From the NCBI RefSeq assembly GCF_014646235.1, contig NZ_BMNB01000003.1:218912-282911 (forward strand): a DNA stretch of 64,000 nt, in the 5' to 3' direction. Shown here one piece after another: positions 17,452-25,353 of the stretch. Source of the DNA: Micromonospora sonchi (GTDB lineage Bacteria; Actinomycetota; Actinomycetes; Mycobacteriales; Micromonosporaceae). The notes beneath the pieces were generated by a model that was given only the letters and a program-made list of their open reading frames with translations, was not told the origin of the DNA and searched no databases. The translations under genes were made by a program, and so were the position numbers. Position 1 is the stretch's first letter, and the number at the start of each line of letters is the position of its first letter.

Positions 17452-18610
17452 TGGTCACCTCCGGCAGGCCGGTGGTGGTGTCATCGGTGGCGTCGGTGGC
17501 GTCCTCCGTCGTGGTGTCGGAGGTGGCAGCGGAGTGCCACCGCTGGATGGCCTCCAACAGTCGCGGAGCCCGCCCCCAACCGCAGCCGACGATCTTCACA
17601 ATGTCGGCCTGCGACCACTGGTAGTTGGCCTCCGGATGTTCGGCGAGGCACTTCTGAACTGCCTCTTCGTCCGAAAGGGATACCCGCACGGGCGCGGCGG
17701 TGGTGGTCTTGTTGCGGCCTCCGGAGGTTTTGCGTCCGCCTCCGGTGCGGTAGTCGGAGATGTTGGTGGTGCGCGCCTCCGCCTTCGCGAGGGCGACAGC
17801 CTCCGCAGCCTTCGCACGAACCTCCGCCAGGGTGGCCCGGTGCTCGGCGGTGGCGTGCTCCGCTGCCGCCCGGAGGTTGGCGATGGTGGCCTCCGCGTCG
17901 GCGTTCCGCTGCCGGAGGATGCCCACCTCCGCTTCGGCTTCGGTGCGGATACGGTCGACCTCCGACTGTGCCTCCGCGCGGATGTCGGCGATCTGCCGTT
18001 CGGTGGTGGTGCGGATGGAGGCGGCCTCCGCCTCCGCGCGCTGCACCTTGGCGATGGCGTCTTCGGTGATCTGGTTGATGGTGGCGCGGGCCTCCGCGAG
18101 TTCGGCGGTGGCGGTGCGGAGTTGTTCGGTGGCGGTGCGGTGGCGGTCGTCGTCGGCCTTCTGGCTGGCTTCCTTGGCCCGGATGACGTCGGCGATCTTC
18201 CGCTGGAACTGTGCGGCGGCTTCGACGGCGAAGAACATGAGGAGCGGACCCCACGTGTGGGAAAGCACCCCACCAAGGTCGGGACCGCCTTCCTTGAACC
18301 ACGAGCCGGCGGTGTTGAGCGCCCAGGTGGCGAATCCGGCGACCCAGCGGAGGGAGCCGACCCAGCCGGCTTTGACGCCGTACTGGGCGAGGATGGGGGT
18401 GGCGACCATGCCGACGGCGAGGGCCCCGTCTGCGATGAGGCTGAGCATCCAGGCGGTTTCTTTGGGGATGCCGTGGCTGATCAGGTAGCCGTAGACGATG
18501 GGTACGCCGTAGACCATGATGCCGACGACGACCGCCCAGGCGAGGCGGTTGACGATCCGCGCGGTCTTGCGCAGACGGTCGAGATCATCGTTCACGATCA
18601 TCGTCCCCAC
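17444..18610 (-). CDS. DUF2637-like membrane protein with long coiled coil (SpdB-type)
   Basis: 388 residues. Residues 20-145 have four hydrophobic helices in the DUF2637 order (ADGALAVGMVATPILAQYG, then LRWVAGFATWALNTAG, then LLMFFAVEAAAQF). Residues 150-300 form an Ala/Glu/Arg-rich coiled coil (IRTTTERQIADIRAEAQSEV), and residues 325-370 form a small helical, possibly DNA-binding, domain. DUF2637 proteins occur in AICE and plasmid transfer regions as Spd proteins. First gene of the transfer operon. Confidence 0.75.
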   Translation of the reverse strand: MGTMIVNDDLDRLRKTARIVNRLAWAVVVGIMVYGVPIVYGYLISHGIPKETAWMLSLIADGALAVGMVATPILAQYGVKAGWVGSLRWVAGFATWALNTAGSWFKEGGPDLGGVLSHTWGPLLMFFAVEAAAQFQRKIADVIRAKEASQKADDDRHRTATEQLRTATAELAEARATINQITEDAIAKVQRAEAEAASIRTTTERQIADIRAEAQSEVDRIRTEAEAEVGILRQRNADAEATIANLRAAAEHATAEHRATLAEVRAKAAEAVALAKAEARTTNISDYRTGGGRKTSGGRNKTTTAAPVRVSLSDEEAVQKCLAEHPEANYQWSQADIVKIVGCGWGRAPRLLEAIQRWHSAATSDTTTEDATDATDDTTTGLPEVTSA

Positions 18611-18674
18611 CTCCTTGGTTGGCAGTCAATGCGCGCAGTCGCTCGCGTTTTCAGGGCCAAGCATGGCACACTCG

Positions 18675-18715
18675 GAACAGTTGGTACAAGCGACATGACC
18701 TGAACGGTTGGAACG
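18675..18715. promoter_or_regulatory. direct repeats in divergent transfer/excisionase promoter region
   Basis: GAACAGTTGGTACA (18675-18688) and GAACGGTTGGAACG (18702-18715) are 14-bp direct repeats 27 bp apart. A weaker copy (TTGGAACGCTCGGTACG) lies near 18764. They sit between the transfer operon and the excisionase-like gene and are candidate operators, for example for the element's GntR protein. Confidence 0.4.
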
Positions 18716-18813
18716 ATATCCGAGGATGGTGGCCGATGGCGGCGGTGGTGATCGCGAACCCTTGGAACGCTCGGTACGCTCACCACCAAATCGAGCGGCG
18801 GAGAGCAGGGGCG

Positions 18814-19089
18814 ATGGGGGACGACAGCAAGGCGCGACGTCTGCAAGACGAGCGGGCCGAATTGGAACGCCGCGTACGGGCAGGCGAATGGTTGAAGATC
18901 GGCCTTGCTGCGAAGCTCCTCGAAATTGGCCGCACCACCGTGCATCGGATGCTCGACAACGAGAAGATCGGCTACCGGTGGACACCCAACCGGACGCAGC
19001 GGGAGTGCGACCCTGCGGACATCGTCCGGTTGCTGGATGAGCGCCGGGAGCGTCAGGTCGGCAAGTCCGCTACCCCACCGTCCGAATAG
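18814..19089 (+). CDS. excisionase/MerR-like DNA-binding protein
   Basis: 91 residues from ATG 18814. WLKIGLAAKLLEIGRTTVHR then GYRWTPNRTQRECDPADIVR is the helix-turn-helix plus wing of excisionase-type proteins. Its position opposite the transfer operon suits a Xis or a transfer repressor. No integrase is adjacent. Confidence 0.65.
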   Translation: MGDDSKARRLQDERAELERRVRAGEWLKIGLAAKLLEIGRTTVHRMLDNEKIGYRWTPNRTQRECDPADIVRLLDERRERQVGKSATPPSE

Positions 19090-19228
19090 CCGTGTCATGC
19101 CTGCCAGCGTGTTGTTTGCGGCAGCGCACGGGAACGGCATCCGGTGAGCAGCCCGTGGGCGTCGATCACATGCTGCCCATACGCTGGTAGCTGCTTGTCG
19201 ATGCGTTGACCATGTTGGGGCGGCAACC

Positions 19229-20623
19229 ATGACCACCGTTGAGGCACCGAACCGACTCGCCGCGCTACGCGAGCGGGCGTCGTTGACTCAGCAGGAGGTG
19301 GCGGACCGGCTGGGGTCGCCGGTGACTGCCGGGCAGGTGTCTCGGTGGGAGCGGGGCGAGGTGGTTCCGGTCCCCCGCTATAGGCGGATGTTGGCGCAGG
19401 TGTTTGGGGTGTCGGTGGTCGAGCTTGGTCTGTCGTCTCCGGTGCCGCGCCCTCGTGTCGGGTCGAGCGCAGAGGACTGGTTTGTGGGAGATGCGCAGGA
19501 TCAGCGGGTGGTCGAGTCGCAGAATCGTTGGCGGGCCACCCGGCAGGCGTTGAACGCGAACCGGCACGCCTTGGCGCAGACGGCGGCCGGGTTGTATCCG
19601 GAGCGCCGGCTGTCGGGCACGGGTCTGATCGCCGGTCCGGGCTGGATTCCGGACGGGCCGGTGGACTTGGGTGCGGTCGAGTTGGTGGAGCGGCCGGATG
19701 CGCCGCTGCCCGCACTGGACGGGTCGGAGCGTGAGGCGGCCCGCCTGCTGCCCGACCAGTCGTTGATGCGCCCGTTCCCGAGGTATACGACGGCGGTGCG
19801 GGATTTGGCGAGGCCGCGTCTGTTTGAGGACCGGCATGCGTGGCGGATGCTCGGCGTGGACTGGTCGCAGCCGTCGATGGCGTTCGGGGACACCACCTAC
19901 TTTCAGTGCGCGGACGTGTTCGAGTCGCTGGCGCACGAGCTGGCGTACGCCGATTTGGATGCGGACGGGCGGCCGGCGTCGCATCCGACACTGCGGGACC
20001 TGCCGTTCCGCCGGCTGGTTGGCTCGCCGTTCGATCTGGGGCGCCGTCCGGTGATGCCGGCGGTGTCCACGCTGACGGTCCGCCGTGATGGGGACTCGGC
20101 CGAGTTTCTGATGCACCGCCGCGATCCGAGAGCGGTTGCCGCTGCTGGGGGCATGTTGCAGGTGATTCCGTCGGGCATTTTCCAGCCGTCGAGCCTGCTG
20201 CCGGCCGCGCGTGCCGCCGACTTCGACCTGTGGCGCAACATCCAACGAGAGCTGGCCGAAGAGTTGTTGGGGATGCCGGAGGCGGACGGGCACGGGCAGC
20301 CGGTCGACTACACGTCGGGACCGTTCGGGGTGCTCGATGCGGCGCGGGCCGACGGGACGGCGCGGGTGTGGTGCCTCGGTGTGGCCCTGGACGCGTTGAC
20401 GCTGGTTGGGGAGGTGTTGACGGTGCTGGTGGTCGACGCCGACGTGTTCGATGCGCTCGCGTACGACTTTGTTGACCGCAACGATGAGGGCCAGGTCGTC
20501 GCCGAGCGGTTCCCGTTCACGGCCGAGGGTGTACGAGGGCTGCTCGACTCTGGGGCGGTTGCCCCCGCCGGGGCTGGCTGTCTTGAACTCGCGTGGCGGT
20601 GGCGGGACGGGCTGTTGGCGTGA
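19229..20623 (+). CDS. XRE HTH - NUDIX fusion protein (Pif-like candidate)
   Basis: 464 residues. Residues 8-65 form an XRE helix-turn-helix (RLAALRERASLTQQEVADRL, QVSRWERGE). Residues 270-430 resemble a NUDIX fold; RELAEELLG near 345 approximates the REUxEExGU core but has one extra residue before the glycine. The middle (70-260) is unassigned. In AICE pSAM2 the NUDIX protein Pif blocks redundant transfer into cells that already carry the element. This fusion sits in the same kind of neighbourhood, so transfer immunity is a reasoned guess. NUDIX catalysis is uncertain. Confidence 0.7.
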   Translation: MTTVEAPNRLAALRERASLTQQEVADRLGSPVTAGQVSRWERGEVVPVPRYRRMLAQVFGVSVVELGLSSPVPRPRVGSSAEDWFVGDAQDQRVVESQNRWRATRQALNANRHALAQTAAGLYPERRLSGTGLIAGPGWIPDGPVDLGAVELVERPDAPLPALDGSEREAARLLPDQSLMRPFPRYTTAVRDLARPRLFEDRHAWRMLGVDWSQPSMAFGDTTYFQCADVFESLAHELAYADLDADGRPASHPTLRDLPFRRLVGSPFDLGRRPVMPAVSTLTVRRDGDSAEFLMHRRDPRAVAAAGGMLQVIPSGIFQPSSLLPAARAADFDLWRNIQRELAEELLGMPEADGHGQPVDYTSGPFGVLDAARADGTARVWCLGVALDALTLVGEVLTVLVVDADVFDALAYDFVDRNDEGQVVAERFPFTAEGVRGLLDSGAVAPAGAGCLELAWRWRDGLLA

Positions 20624-20638
20624 CCGTGCAGACGGTGA

Positions 20639-20667
20639 AGCCCCGGTCCGGGATTCCGGCCGGGGCT
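20639..20667 (+). terminator. terminator hairpin
   Basis: AGCCCCGG (20639-20646) pairs with CCGGGGCT (20660-20667) 15 bp after the HTH-NUDIX stop. Confidence 0.6.
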
Positions 20668-20740
20668 CACTCGTGCCCGCGTCGGATTGGTCAGTGCGCC
20701 CACTTACCCGGCAGCCATCGACCAACTACGCTACGCGGTC

Positions 20741-21220
20741 ATGACGTTACCCACCCGAGCCATCCGCTGGCGGCTGGCCATCCCCGGCCTGGCGTGGATC
20801 TTCTTCACCTTCCTGGCCGCCCTCATCGCATGGACGTGGGCACCCCGCGACAGCACCGAAGGATGGCTAGCTCTGCTGGCGGCGCTGTTCGCCGTAGTGG
20901 TAGTGCCACCTGCTTTGGTCTACTTCCACCACGCCCGCAAAGAGTCTGGGCAGGCGCTCCCGTTTGAGGGTTGGGTGATCACAGCCGTGATGGCAGCGAC
21001 GCTGGCCGCGTTCGGGTGGGTTGTTGCCGGCTGGCGCGTGGACGCCGGCAACATCAACTCGACATGGGGTCGCATCGAAGCGGCCATGTTCTTGGCGATC
21101 ATCCCGGCTTTAGGTGCCGGATCGACTTCGGTCCTCTGGGATGCAGACGACCAGCTGCGCCGGCTGCGTACGGAGAAGGCGGCGGCGGGTCGAGATGGCG
21201 ACCAGCGGCCCGTGATGTAG
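20741..21220 (+). CDS. four-helix membrane protein
   Basis: 159 residues from ATG 20741. Hydrophobic helices lie at about 10-30, 40-60, 75-97 and 110-128, followed by a basic tail (RRLRTEKAAAGRDGDQRP). No recognised family. Being between the immunity-like gene and the replication locus, it may act in surface exclusion or transfer; inference. Confidence 0.6.
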   Translation: MTLPTRAIRWRLAIPGLAWIFFTFLAALIAWTWAPRDSTEGWLALLAALFAVVVVPPALVYFHHARKESGQALPFEGWVITAVMAATLAAFGWVVAGWRVDAGNINSTWGRIEAAMFLAIIPALGAGSTSVLWDADDQLRRLRTEKAAAGRDGDQRPVM

Positions 21221-21241
21221 CCGCCGTAGGCGCACAAAGGA

Positions 21242-21278
21242 AGCGAGCCCCTGCCTGCGCGTTAGGCGGGGGCTCGCT
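21242..21278 (+). terminator. terminator hairpin
   Basis: AGCGAGCCCC (21242-21251) and GGGGCTCGCT (21269-21278) form a perfect 10-bp stem just after the membrane-protein stop. Confidence 0.65.
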
Positions 21279-21475
21279 CGTGTGCGACCCCTCCTACCGT
21301 GGCGGGAACGCACCTCTCGCCCTGTTCGGCGATTTCACCCGCTGGCGCTGCCTCAGCCGTGCGATTTCCTGGTAGTGAAAGCGGAGCCTGCCACCAGGAT
21401 ACGGACGCCAGCAACGCATCGACCCCCGCGAGCATGATCCGGACAGGCGGTAAGATAGGGGCACAAACGAAAATC

Positions 21476-21520
21476 GGGGCCGGCAGGAGTTGGCGCTCCT
21501 GTTACCCGGCCCCTTGATCG
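21476..21520 (+). ncRNA. structured leader RNA, copy A
   Basis: Outer stem GGGGCCGG (21476-21483)/CCGGCCCC (21506-21513). An inner stem CAGGAG (21484-21489)/CTCCTG (21496-21501) is stacked directly on it, with loop TTGGCG and a 4-nt bulge (TTAC) on the 3' side. TTGATCG follows. The same architecture recurs at 35806-35851 with compensatory changes. It precedes the ribosome-binding site of the 30-residue peptide and the initiator gene. A TAAGAT -10-like box lies 20 bp upstream. Confidence 0.65.
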
Positions 21521-21540
21521 CCGCTAGGAGGCGACCCAAG

Positions 21541-21633
21541 ATGAGGGTACGAGTGTATCCCGTCCGTACTGGTGTGCGGATGACAATCCCGTCCAGCCGT
21601 GACCCGCGCGACACGACGGCGGTGGCCCCATGA
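21541..21633 (+). CDS. 30-residue leader peptide overlapping initiator A
   Basis: ATG 21541 is preceded by AGGAGG at nine bases. The peptide MRVRVYPVRTGVRMTIPSSR... is basic and ends in TGA overlapping the initiator ATG (ATGA), so initiator translation should depend on it. An equivalent 31-residue frame precedes initiator B. Confidence 0.55.
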   Translation: MRVRVYPVRTGVRMTIPSSRDPRDTTAVAP

Positions 21634-22496
21634 GCCGCCACACCGCAACCGCCAAACAGGCACAGGACACCATCAGCAGCCAGGTAGGCCCGTGGGGCAT
21701 GGTCCCCGCGTGGGTGCTGCTCGTGAAAGACAGCAAGGGCAAAGGGCTCAGCGGCGCGGACCTGCGCGTGTACGTCGCGTTGCGGACGTTCGCTGACCGG
21801 TGGGGTGCCGCGTTCCCCCACGTGCCGACGATCGCCGCTCGGGCCGATGTCACTGCTCGCACCGCCGAGAAGAGCATCACCCGGCTACGCGACCTCGGGC
21901 TGTTGACGAGCAAGCGCCGGTATCGGGCCGACGGGTCGATCTCCGGCTGTGACTACGTGCTGCGGGACATCCCGCCGTCGCCGGATGAGGTTGAGAACGC
22001 GGAGGGGGTACCGTCCATTTCGACGGTACCCCCCGGCGAGGCGGACGGTACCCCCCGTCCAGATGGACGGAGCAATAACACCCCACCTGAACACACCAGG
22101 GAAACACCCCAGAGATCAGATCAGAGCAGCCCCACTTCCAGTCGCTCCGCTCCTTCCAGTGGCGGCGTGAACGACGAAGACGACTTCGAGGATCCGTGGG
22201 CAACACCAGCACCACCGCCACAGCGGCAGGCGAGCACCGCTGAAAAGCTCACCCGCAAACGGGCAGACGACCGCGAACTGTTCCTCAGCCTCGTCAACGC
22301 TGAGGGCCTACGCTCCGACGGCAGCCTCTTCGGCGAGGGCGTGTGGACCGTGGACGCCTTCTACGACGCGTTCCGCAGGATGAAGCGGAAGAAGCCGATC
22401 GGGTTCCCCGGTGCCTACGTGGAGCCGATGTACGCGGCGAACGAGGATCAGGGGGTGCGGGACTGGCTGCTGACGCTTGGCCTCGAACCCGTGTAG
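21630..22496 (+). CDS. replication initiator-like winged-helix protein A (lambda O-like layout)
   Basis: 288 residues. Residues 40-115 form a winged helix (LRVYVALRTFADRWGAAFPH, TIAARADVTARTAEKSITRL). Residues 125-200 are a low-complexity linker encoded by iteron-like repeats (22004-22070). Residues 205-288 form a C-terminal helical domain (KLTRKRADDRELFLSLVNAE... PGAYVEPMYAANED). An N-terminal DNA-binding domain, origin repeats in the linker and a C-terminal partner-binding domain is the layout of phage O-type initiators. Confidence 0.75.
   Translation: MSRHTATAKQAQDTISSQVGPWGMVPAWVLLVKDSKGKGLSGADLRVYVALRTFADRWGAAFPHVPTIAARADVTARTAEKSITRLRDLGLLTSKRRYRADGSISGCDYVLRDIPPSPDEVENAEGVPSISTVPPGEADGTPRPDGRSNNTPPEHTRETPQRSDQSSPTSSRSAPSSGGVNDEDDFEDPWATPAPPPQRQASTAEKLTRKRADDRELFLSLVNAEGLRSDGSLFGEGVWTVDAFYDAFRRMKRKKPIGFPGAYVEPMYAANEDQGVRDWLLTLGLEPV
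22004..22070. repeat. candidate origin iterons inside initiator A
   Basis: GGGGGTACCGTC (22004-22015, inverted), GACGGTACCCCCC (22022-22034), GACGGTACCCCCC (22044-22056) and the palindrome CCGTCC-AGAT-GGACGG (22055-22070) share a GGACGGTACC core. They lie in the linker codons of the initiator, where lambda places its origin. A less GC-rich run follows. Confidence 0.6.
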
Positions 22497-22536
22497 ACAC
22501 TCCCCGACCCACCCCTAACCCGAAGGAGACACCCCC

Positions 22537-22938
22537 ATGGCAATGACCCCCGACCAGATCACCACCGACGACGACGGATGGGGCTATCGCACCGGCGCCC
22601 GCTTCGTAGACCCACCCACCTGGGAGAAGCACGCCGAGACTGTGATGGGCCGGCGGAACATCCACATCTGGCCGCTCGTTGAGGGCCTGATCCTCGCCGC
22701 CGACAACCAGGGGCAGATCATCGACTACCAGCCCCGCAAGTTCTATGAGGGGCCGCTGTCGGACGGCATGCGCAACGAGGACGACGCCCCTGATTGGCGG
22801 CTTGCCTACGACCGGTTCGCGGCGAGCGTGTTGCCGATGTTCCTGTTCCAGATGGTGGAGATGGGTCTGTTGGCGACGCGAGGCAACGGAAATTCGGTCG
22901 ACTACCGGCTTGCCCTGCCGGGCGGTGAGGGGGCGTGA
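22537..22938 (+). CDS. small protein downstream of initiator A
   Basis: 133 residues, mixed fold with WGYRTGARFVDPPTWEKHAE near the start. Good ribosome-binding site (AAGGAGAC). Overlaps the next gene by four bases. No recognised family; may be an accessory replication protein. Confidence 0.6.
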   Translation: MAMTPDQITTDDDGWGYRTGARFVDPPTWEKHAETVMGRRNIHIWPLVEGLILAADNQGQIIDYQPRKFYEGPLSDGMRNEDDAPDWRLAYDRFAASVLPMFLFQMVEMGLLATRGNGNSVDYRLALPGGEGA

Positions 22939-23240
22939 GCGAGGCTGTGGAGCCACCGAAGGTGCAGCCGGTACATCGGGTTGAGGTCGAACCCGGACAC
23001 GGCCCGACGTTCGAGGTGCAGGCACGCGAGTTCGACGGGCTGAGCGAAAACCCGTACATCGACGTGACGTACCGGCTCGCGGATCAGGGCGAGGCGGAGG
23101 TGTCGCTGACGGCTCGGTACGGCCTGTCGCTGGCGGAGGTTGACGCGCTGATCGGGGCGCTGGCGGCGGCGCGGGCTGAGGCCGTGGCTGAGGCCGAGTT
23201 GTACGGCTGGTCGGAGGATGAGGGTGCGGTGGGCGGATAG
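22935..23240 (+). CDS. small protein of replication locus A
   Basis: 101 residues, GTGA-coupled to the previous gene. Beta-rich first half (NPYIDVTYRLADQGEAEVSL) and an Ala/Glu helix (LSLAEVDALIGALAAARAEA) at the end. Function unknown. Confidence 0.6.
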   Translation: MSEAVEPPKVQPVHRVEVEPGHGPTFEVQAREFDGLSENPYIDVTYRLADQGEAEVSLTARYGLSLAEVDALIGALAAARAEAVAEAELYGWSEDEGAVGG

Positions 23241-23281
23241 CCATTCGCCGGTTGCCGGATTGCCTATCGGATAGCCATTCG
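23235..23281. repeat. 13-bp direct repeat
   Basis: GGATAGCCATTCG occurs at 23235-23247 and 23269-23281, the first overlapping the stop of the preceding gene. CTATCGGATAG forms a small palindrome inside the second copy. Purpose unknown. Confidence 0.55.
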
Positions 23282-23297
23282 ACCTGGGCAAACGCTA

Positions 23298-23329
23298 GGG
23301 GCCGCCCACCCGTCAAGGTGAGCGGCCCC
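23298..23329. terminator. bidirectional terminator
   Basis: GGGGCCGC (23298-23305) and GCGGCCCC (23322-23329) separate the plus-strand replication genes from the converging minus-strand battery. Confidence 0.65.
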
Positions 23330-23344
23330 AAAGCCGGGCAGCGG

Positions 23345-24241
23345 TCAGCCGGACACGTCCTCGCGAGTGCCCACGAACTCGACACCCGACACCACATCCA
23401 TGGACGTGACGGCACCCGTCGGCGCCCACCCCTCGGCCACGAACTTGGCCGCCACCTCACCCGGCACCCAATCCCGGCCACGCTCCGGATCCGACATCCA
23501 CGACACCAAACCCTCCGAGGTGGGGAACACGGGCGAGATAGGGGAGCCTTCGCTGACCGTCTCCCACAACTGCCAGCCGTCGCCCATCGGCGGCTCGGTC
23601 GGCTCCCACGCCTCGTAGGCCGCCTTGTGGTCGCTGTCGCGCCACACGCTGGCCTCACCGGCGCAGGACCCACACACGTAGGGCAGGCTGTCCCGCTCGC
23701 AGCGGGCTTTGACGCACACTCCGGCGTTGAAGCCGTCGTGACCCAGGCTGAGGATGTGCCACTCGTTGACCTGCTCGGGGGTGGGAACCACGGGCGGGTC
23801 GGTGGGCTGCCAGCCGTTCTCCCGCGTCCAGGTGTGGGTGAGGTCGACCAGCCGTTCCTCAGCCAGCAGCGCGGCCACGTCGGCTTCGTTGAGGTGGTGC
23901 GACCACTGCCCGTTCCACAGGTCGGCCAGACGGCGGGCCTCCCGCCGGATCGCGTGCTCGCCGGTGCCGTAGTAGTCGGGGCTGCGGGTGACGTTGCGTT
24001 CGGCGAACTTCCGCACGGCGGGGCTGTCGGGGGTGAGCGGGGTGGAGCCGTTGTCTTCGGGCCGGAAGGGGGCGTTGCCGTACCACTGGTCGTGCAGGTG
24101 CTTGGCCTCGGTGGAGTAGCCGCTGCCGTTGCAGGTGTCGCATGCGGCCGGTTGCAGGTTGTCGGGCATGAGGTAGCCGGGCCACACCTTGCGGAGCGGG
24201 GTGTGGAAGTCGAGCGGTACGCGGACGATGCGGCGGCCCAT
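23345..24241 (-). CDS. conserved actinophage protein with CxxC pair
   Basis: 298 residues from ATG 24241; the extra 16 codons to 24289 overlap the upstream gene. It begins MGRRIVRVPLDFHTPLRKVW, then CDTCNGSGYS (a DnaJ-like zinc half-site), then HHLNEADVAALLAEERLVDL; a second cysteine group (CVKARCERDSLPYVCGSCAG) follows near 200. This pattern recurs in actinophage early regions; role unknown. Confidence 0.7.
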   Translation of the reverse strand: MGRRIVRVPLDFHTPLRKVWPGYLMPDNLQPAACDTCNGSGYSTEAKHLHDQWYGNAPFRPEDNGSTPLTPDSPAVRKFAERNVTRSPDYYGTGEHAIRREARRLADLWNGQWSHHLNEADVAALLAEERLVDLTHTWTRENGWQPTDPPVVPTPEQVNEWHILSLGHDGFNAGVCVKARCERDSLPYVCGSCAGEASVWRDSDHKAAYEAWEPTEPPMGDGWQLWETVSEGSPISPVFPTSEGLVSWMSDPERGRDWVPGEVAAKFVAEGWAPTGAVTSMDVVSGVEFVGTREDVSG

Positions 24242-24534
24242 CAGCGGTTCACCTCCGGTCGGTTGTCGTTGAGGTAGGTGCGCGCCCACTCGGGCACGTC
24301 CCGCTCACGGTCGAAGCGGCGGATCACGTGGTAGCCGTCCGGACCGCCAACGACCGGGCCGGCGATCTCCATCCGCACGAACCGTCCGTTGCGGTGCTCG
24401 ACGGTGACCCGCTCGGGCCGAAACTGGACGGTGCCGGTGTTGCGGGTGACGTCCATGGGTGGGGCGCCGTCGGCGGGGTAGGTGTTGGTGGTTTCGGTGT
24501 CGCTGTGGCGAAACAGGCGGGACAGAATGTTCAC
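24241..24534 (-). CDS. small minus-battery protein
   Basis: 97 residues from GTG 24534, overlapping genes on both sides (GTGA and TGATG). It contains beta-strands (TVEHRNGRFVRMEIAGPVVG) and a basic C-terminus (RDVPEWARTYLNDN). Function unknown. Confidence 0.6.
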   Translation of the reverse strand: MNILSRLFRHSDTETTNTYPADGAPPMDVTRNTGTVQFRPERVTVEHRNGRFVRMEIAGPVVGGPDGYHVIRRFDRERDVPEWARTYLNDNRPEVNR

Positions 24535-24899
24535 GGCGTCTCCTCGGGGGTGTCGGCGGGCAGCGGGTAGCCGTAGCGGATAGCGTCCGGGCCGTCCCAC
24601 AGCGCCTGGGCGGCGGCAGCGACCGCAGCGTCCAGCAATGGCCGAACCTGGGACCATTCGCTGGCGTCGACTGCTGCCAGCAGCCCGATTACAAGGGGTG
24701 CCCGAACCTTGGAGTCGAGTGCGTACTGCTTCATACCGGCCGGCGAGTTGAGGGTGTCCCACAGTTCGCAGACGGCGACGGTGATTCGGTTGGCGGTGTC
24801 GGCGATGTCGATGTGCCAGTGGGCGGCGAGGGTGTGGTAGGCGGCGATGGTGTTGTAGGCGGCATCGTAGGCCGACCGGTCGAATTGGGCGTCGCTCAC
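24531..24899 (-). CDS. small helical protein
   Basis: 122 residues, all-helical (AYDAAYNTIAAYHTLAAHWH, VAVCELWDTLNSPAGMKQYA). It ends with DTPEETP, the same tail as the next protein, because the overlap codes share sequence. Function unknown. Confidence 0.6.
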   Translation of the reverse strand: MSDAQFDRSAYDAAYNTIAAYHTLAAHWHIDIADTANRITVAVCELWDTLNSPAGMKQYALDSKVRAPLVIGLLAAVDASEWSQVRPLLDAAVAAAAQALWDGPDAIRYGYPLPADTPEETP

Positions 24900-25108
24900 G
24901 GCGTCTCCTCGGGGCTGTCGGTGCGGCGGGTGTTGTGGATGAGGGTGAGCAGTCCGTAGCCCACCCCCAGGGCGGCGAGGAACACGAACGGTCCGGGCAG
25001 GGCGTTGTCGACGGTGAGCTTGAGGATTAAGGCGGCCACGGCGGCGTACATGAAACGGTTGCCGGCGTAGGCGAGGCTGGCACGGGACACGGGGCGGGGC
25101 GCGGTCAC
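24896..25108 (-). CDS. small membrane protein
   Basis: 70 residues from GTG 25108. Two hydrophobic helices (FMYAAVAALILKLTV and GPFVFLAALGVGYGLLTLI). Coupled to both neighbours by 4-bp overlaps. Confidence 0.6.
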   Translation of the reverse strand: MTAPRPVSRASLAYAGNRFMYAAVAALILKLTVDNALPGPFVFLAALGVGYGLLTLIHNTRRTDSPEETP

Positions 25109-25353
25109 GGCGTCACCTTCGGGTTGGGGCGTACACGGACGGTGCGGGTTTCTTCGATCAGCGGCTTGAACTTGCGTTGGGCGCTCTGCCGGCCGCCCAG
25201 ACCCAGCGCCGCGCCGATCTCTTCCCAGGTGGCGTTGATGCTGCGCAGTTCGGCGACCAGGTCGATTTCTCGCTTGTCGAAGGCGGCGGCGGCCTGTGCC
25301 CGCTCGCCGGGGATGGCGGCGAGCTGGGCAAGCAGGTCCGTCTTGCCGGTCAC
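25105..25353 (-). CDS. small helix-turn-helix protein
   Basis: 82 residues. ELRSINATWEEIGAALGLGG then QSAQRKFKP is a sigma-like helix-turn-helix after a helical N-terminus. The same two-part plan is seen at 29216-29521 and 35495-35779, so this may be a third member of a family of small regulators. Confidence 0.65.
   Translation of the reverse strand: MTGKTDLLAQLAAIPGERAQAAAAFDKREIDLVAELRSINATWEEIGAALGLGGRQSAQRKFKPLIEETRTVRVRPNPKVTP

Noticed and set aside
17444..18610. Coiled-coil membrane protein as a phage tape-measure or structural protein
   Set aside because: Helix order matches DUF2637 and it heads the transfer operon; length is far below a tape measure.
18814..19089. Excisionase-like gene as evidence for an integrase in this region
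   Set aside because: No tyrosine or serine recombinase frame with catalytic motifs is found anywhere in the window.
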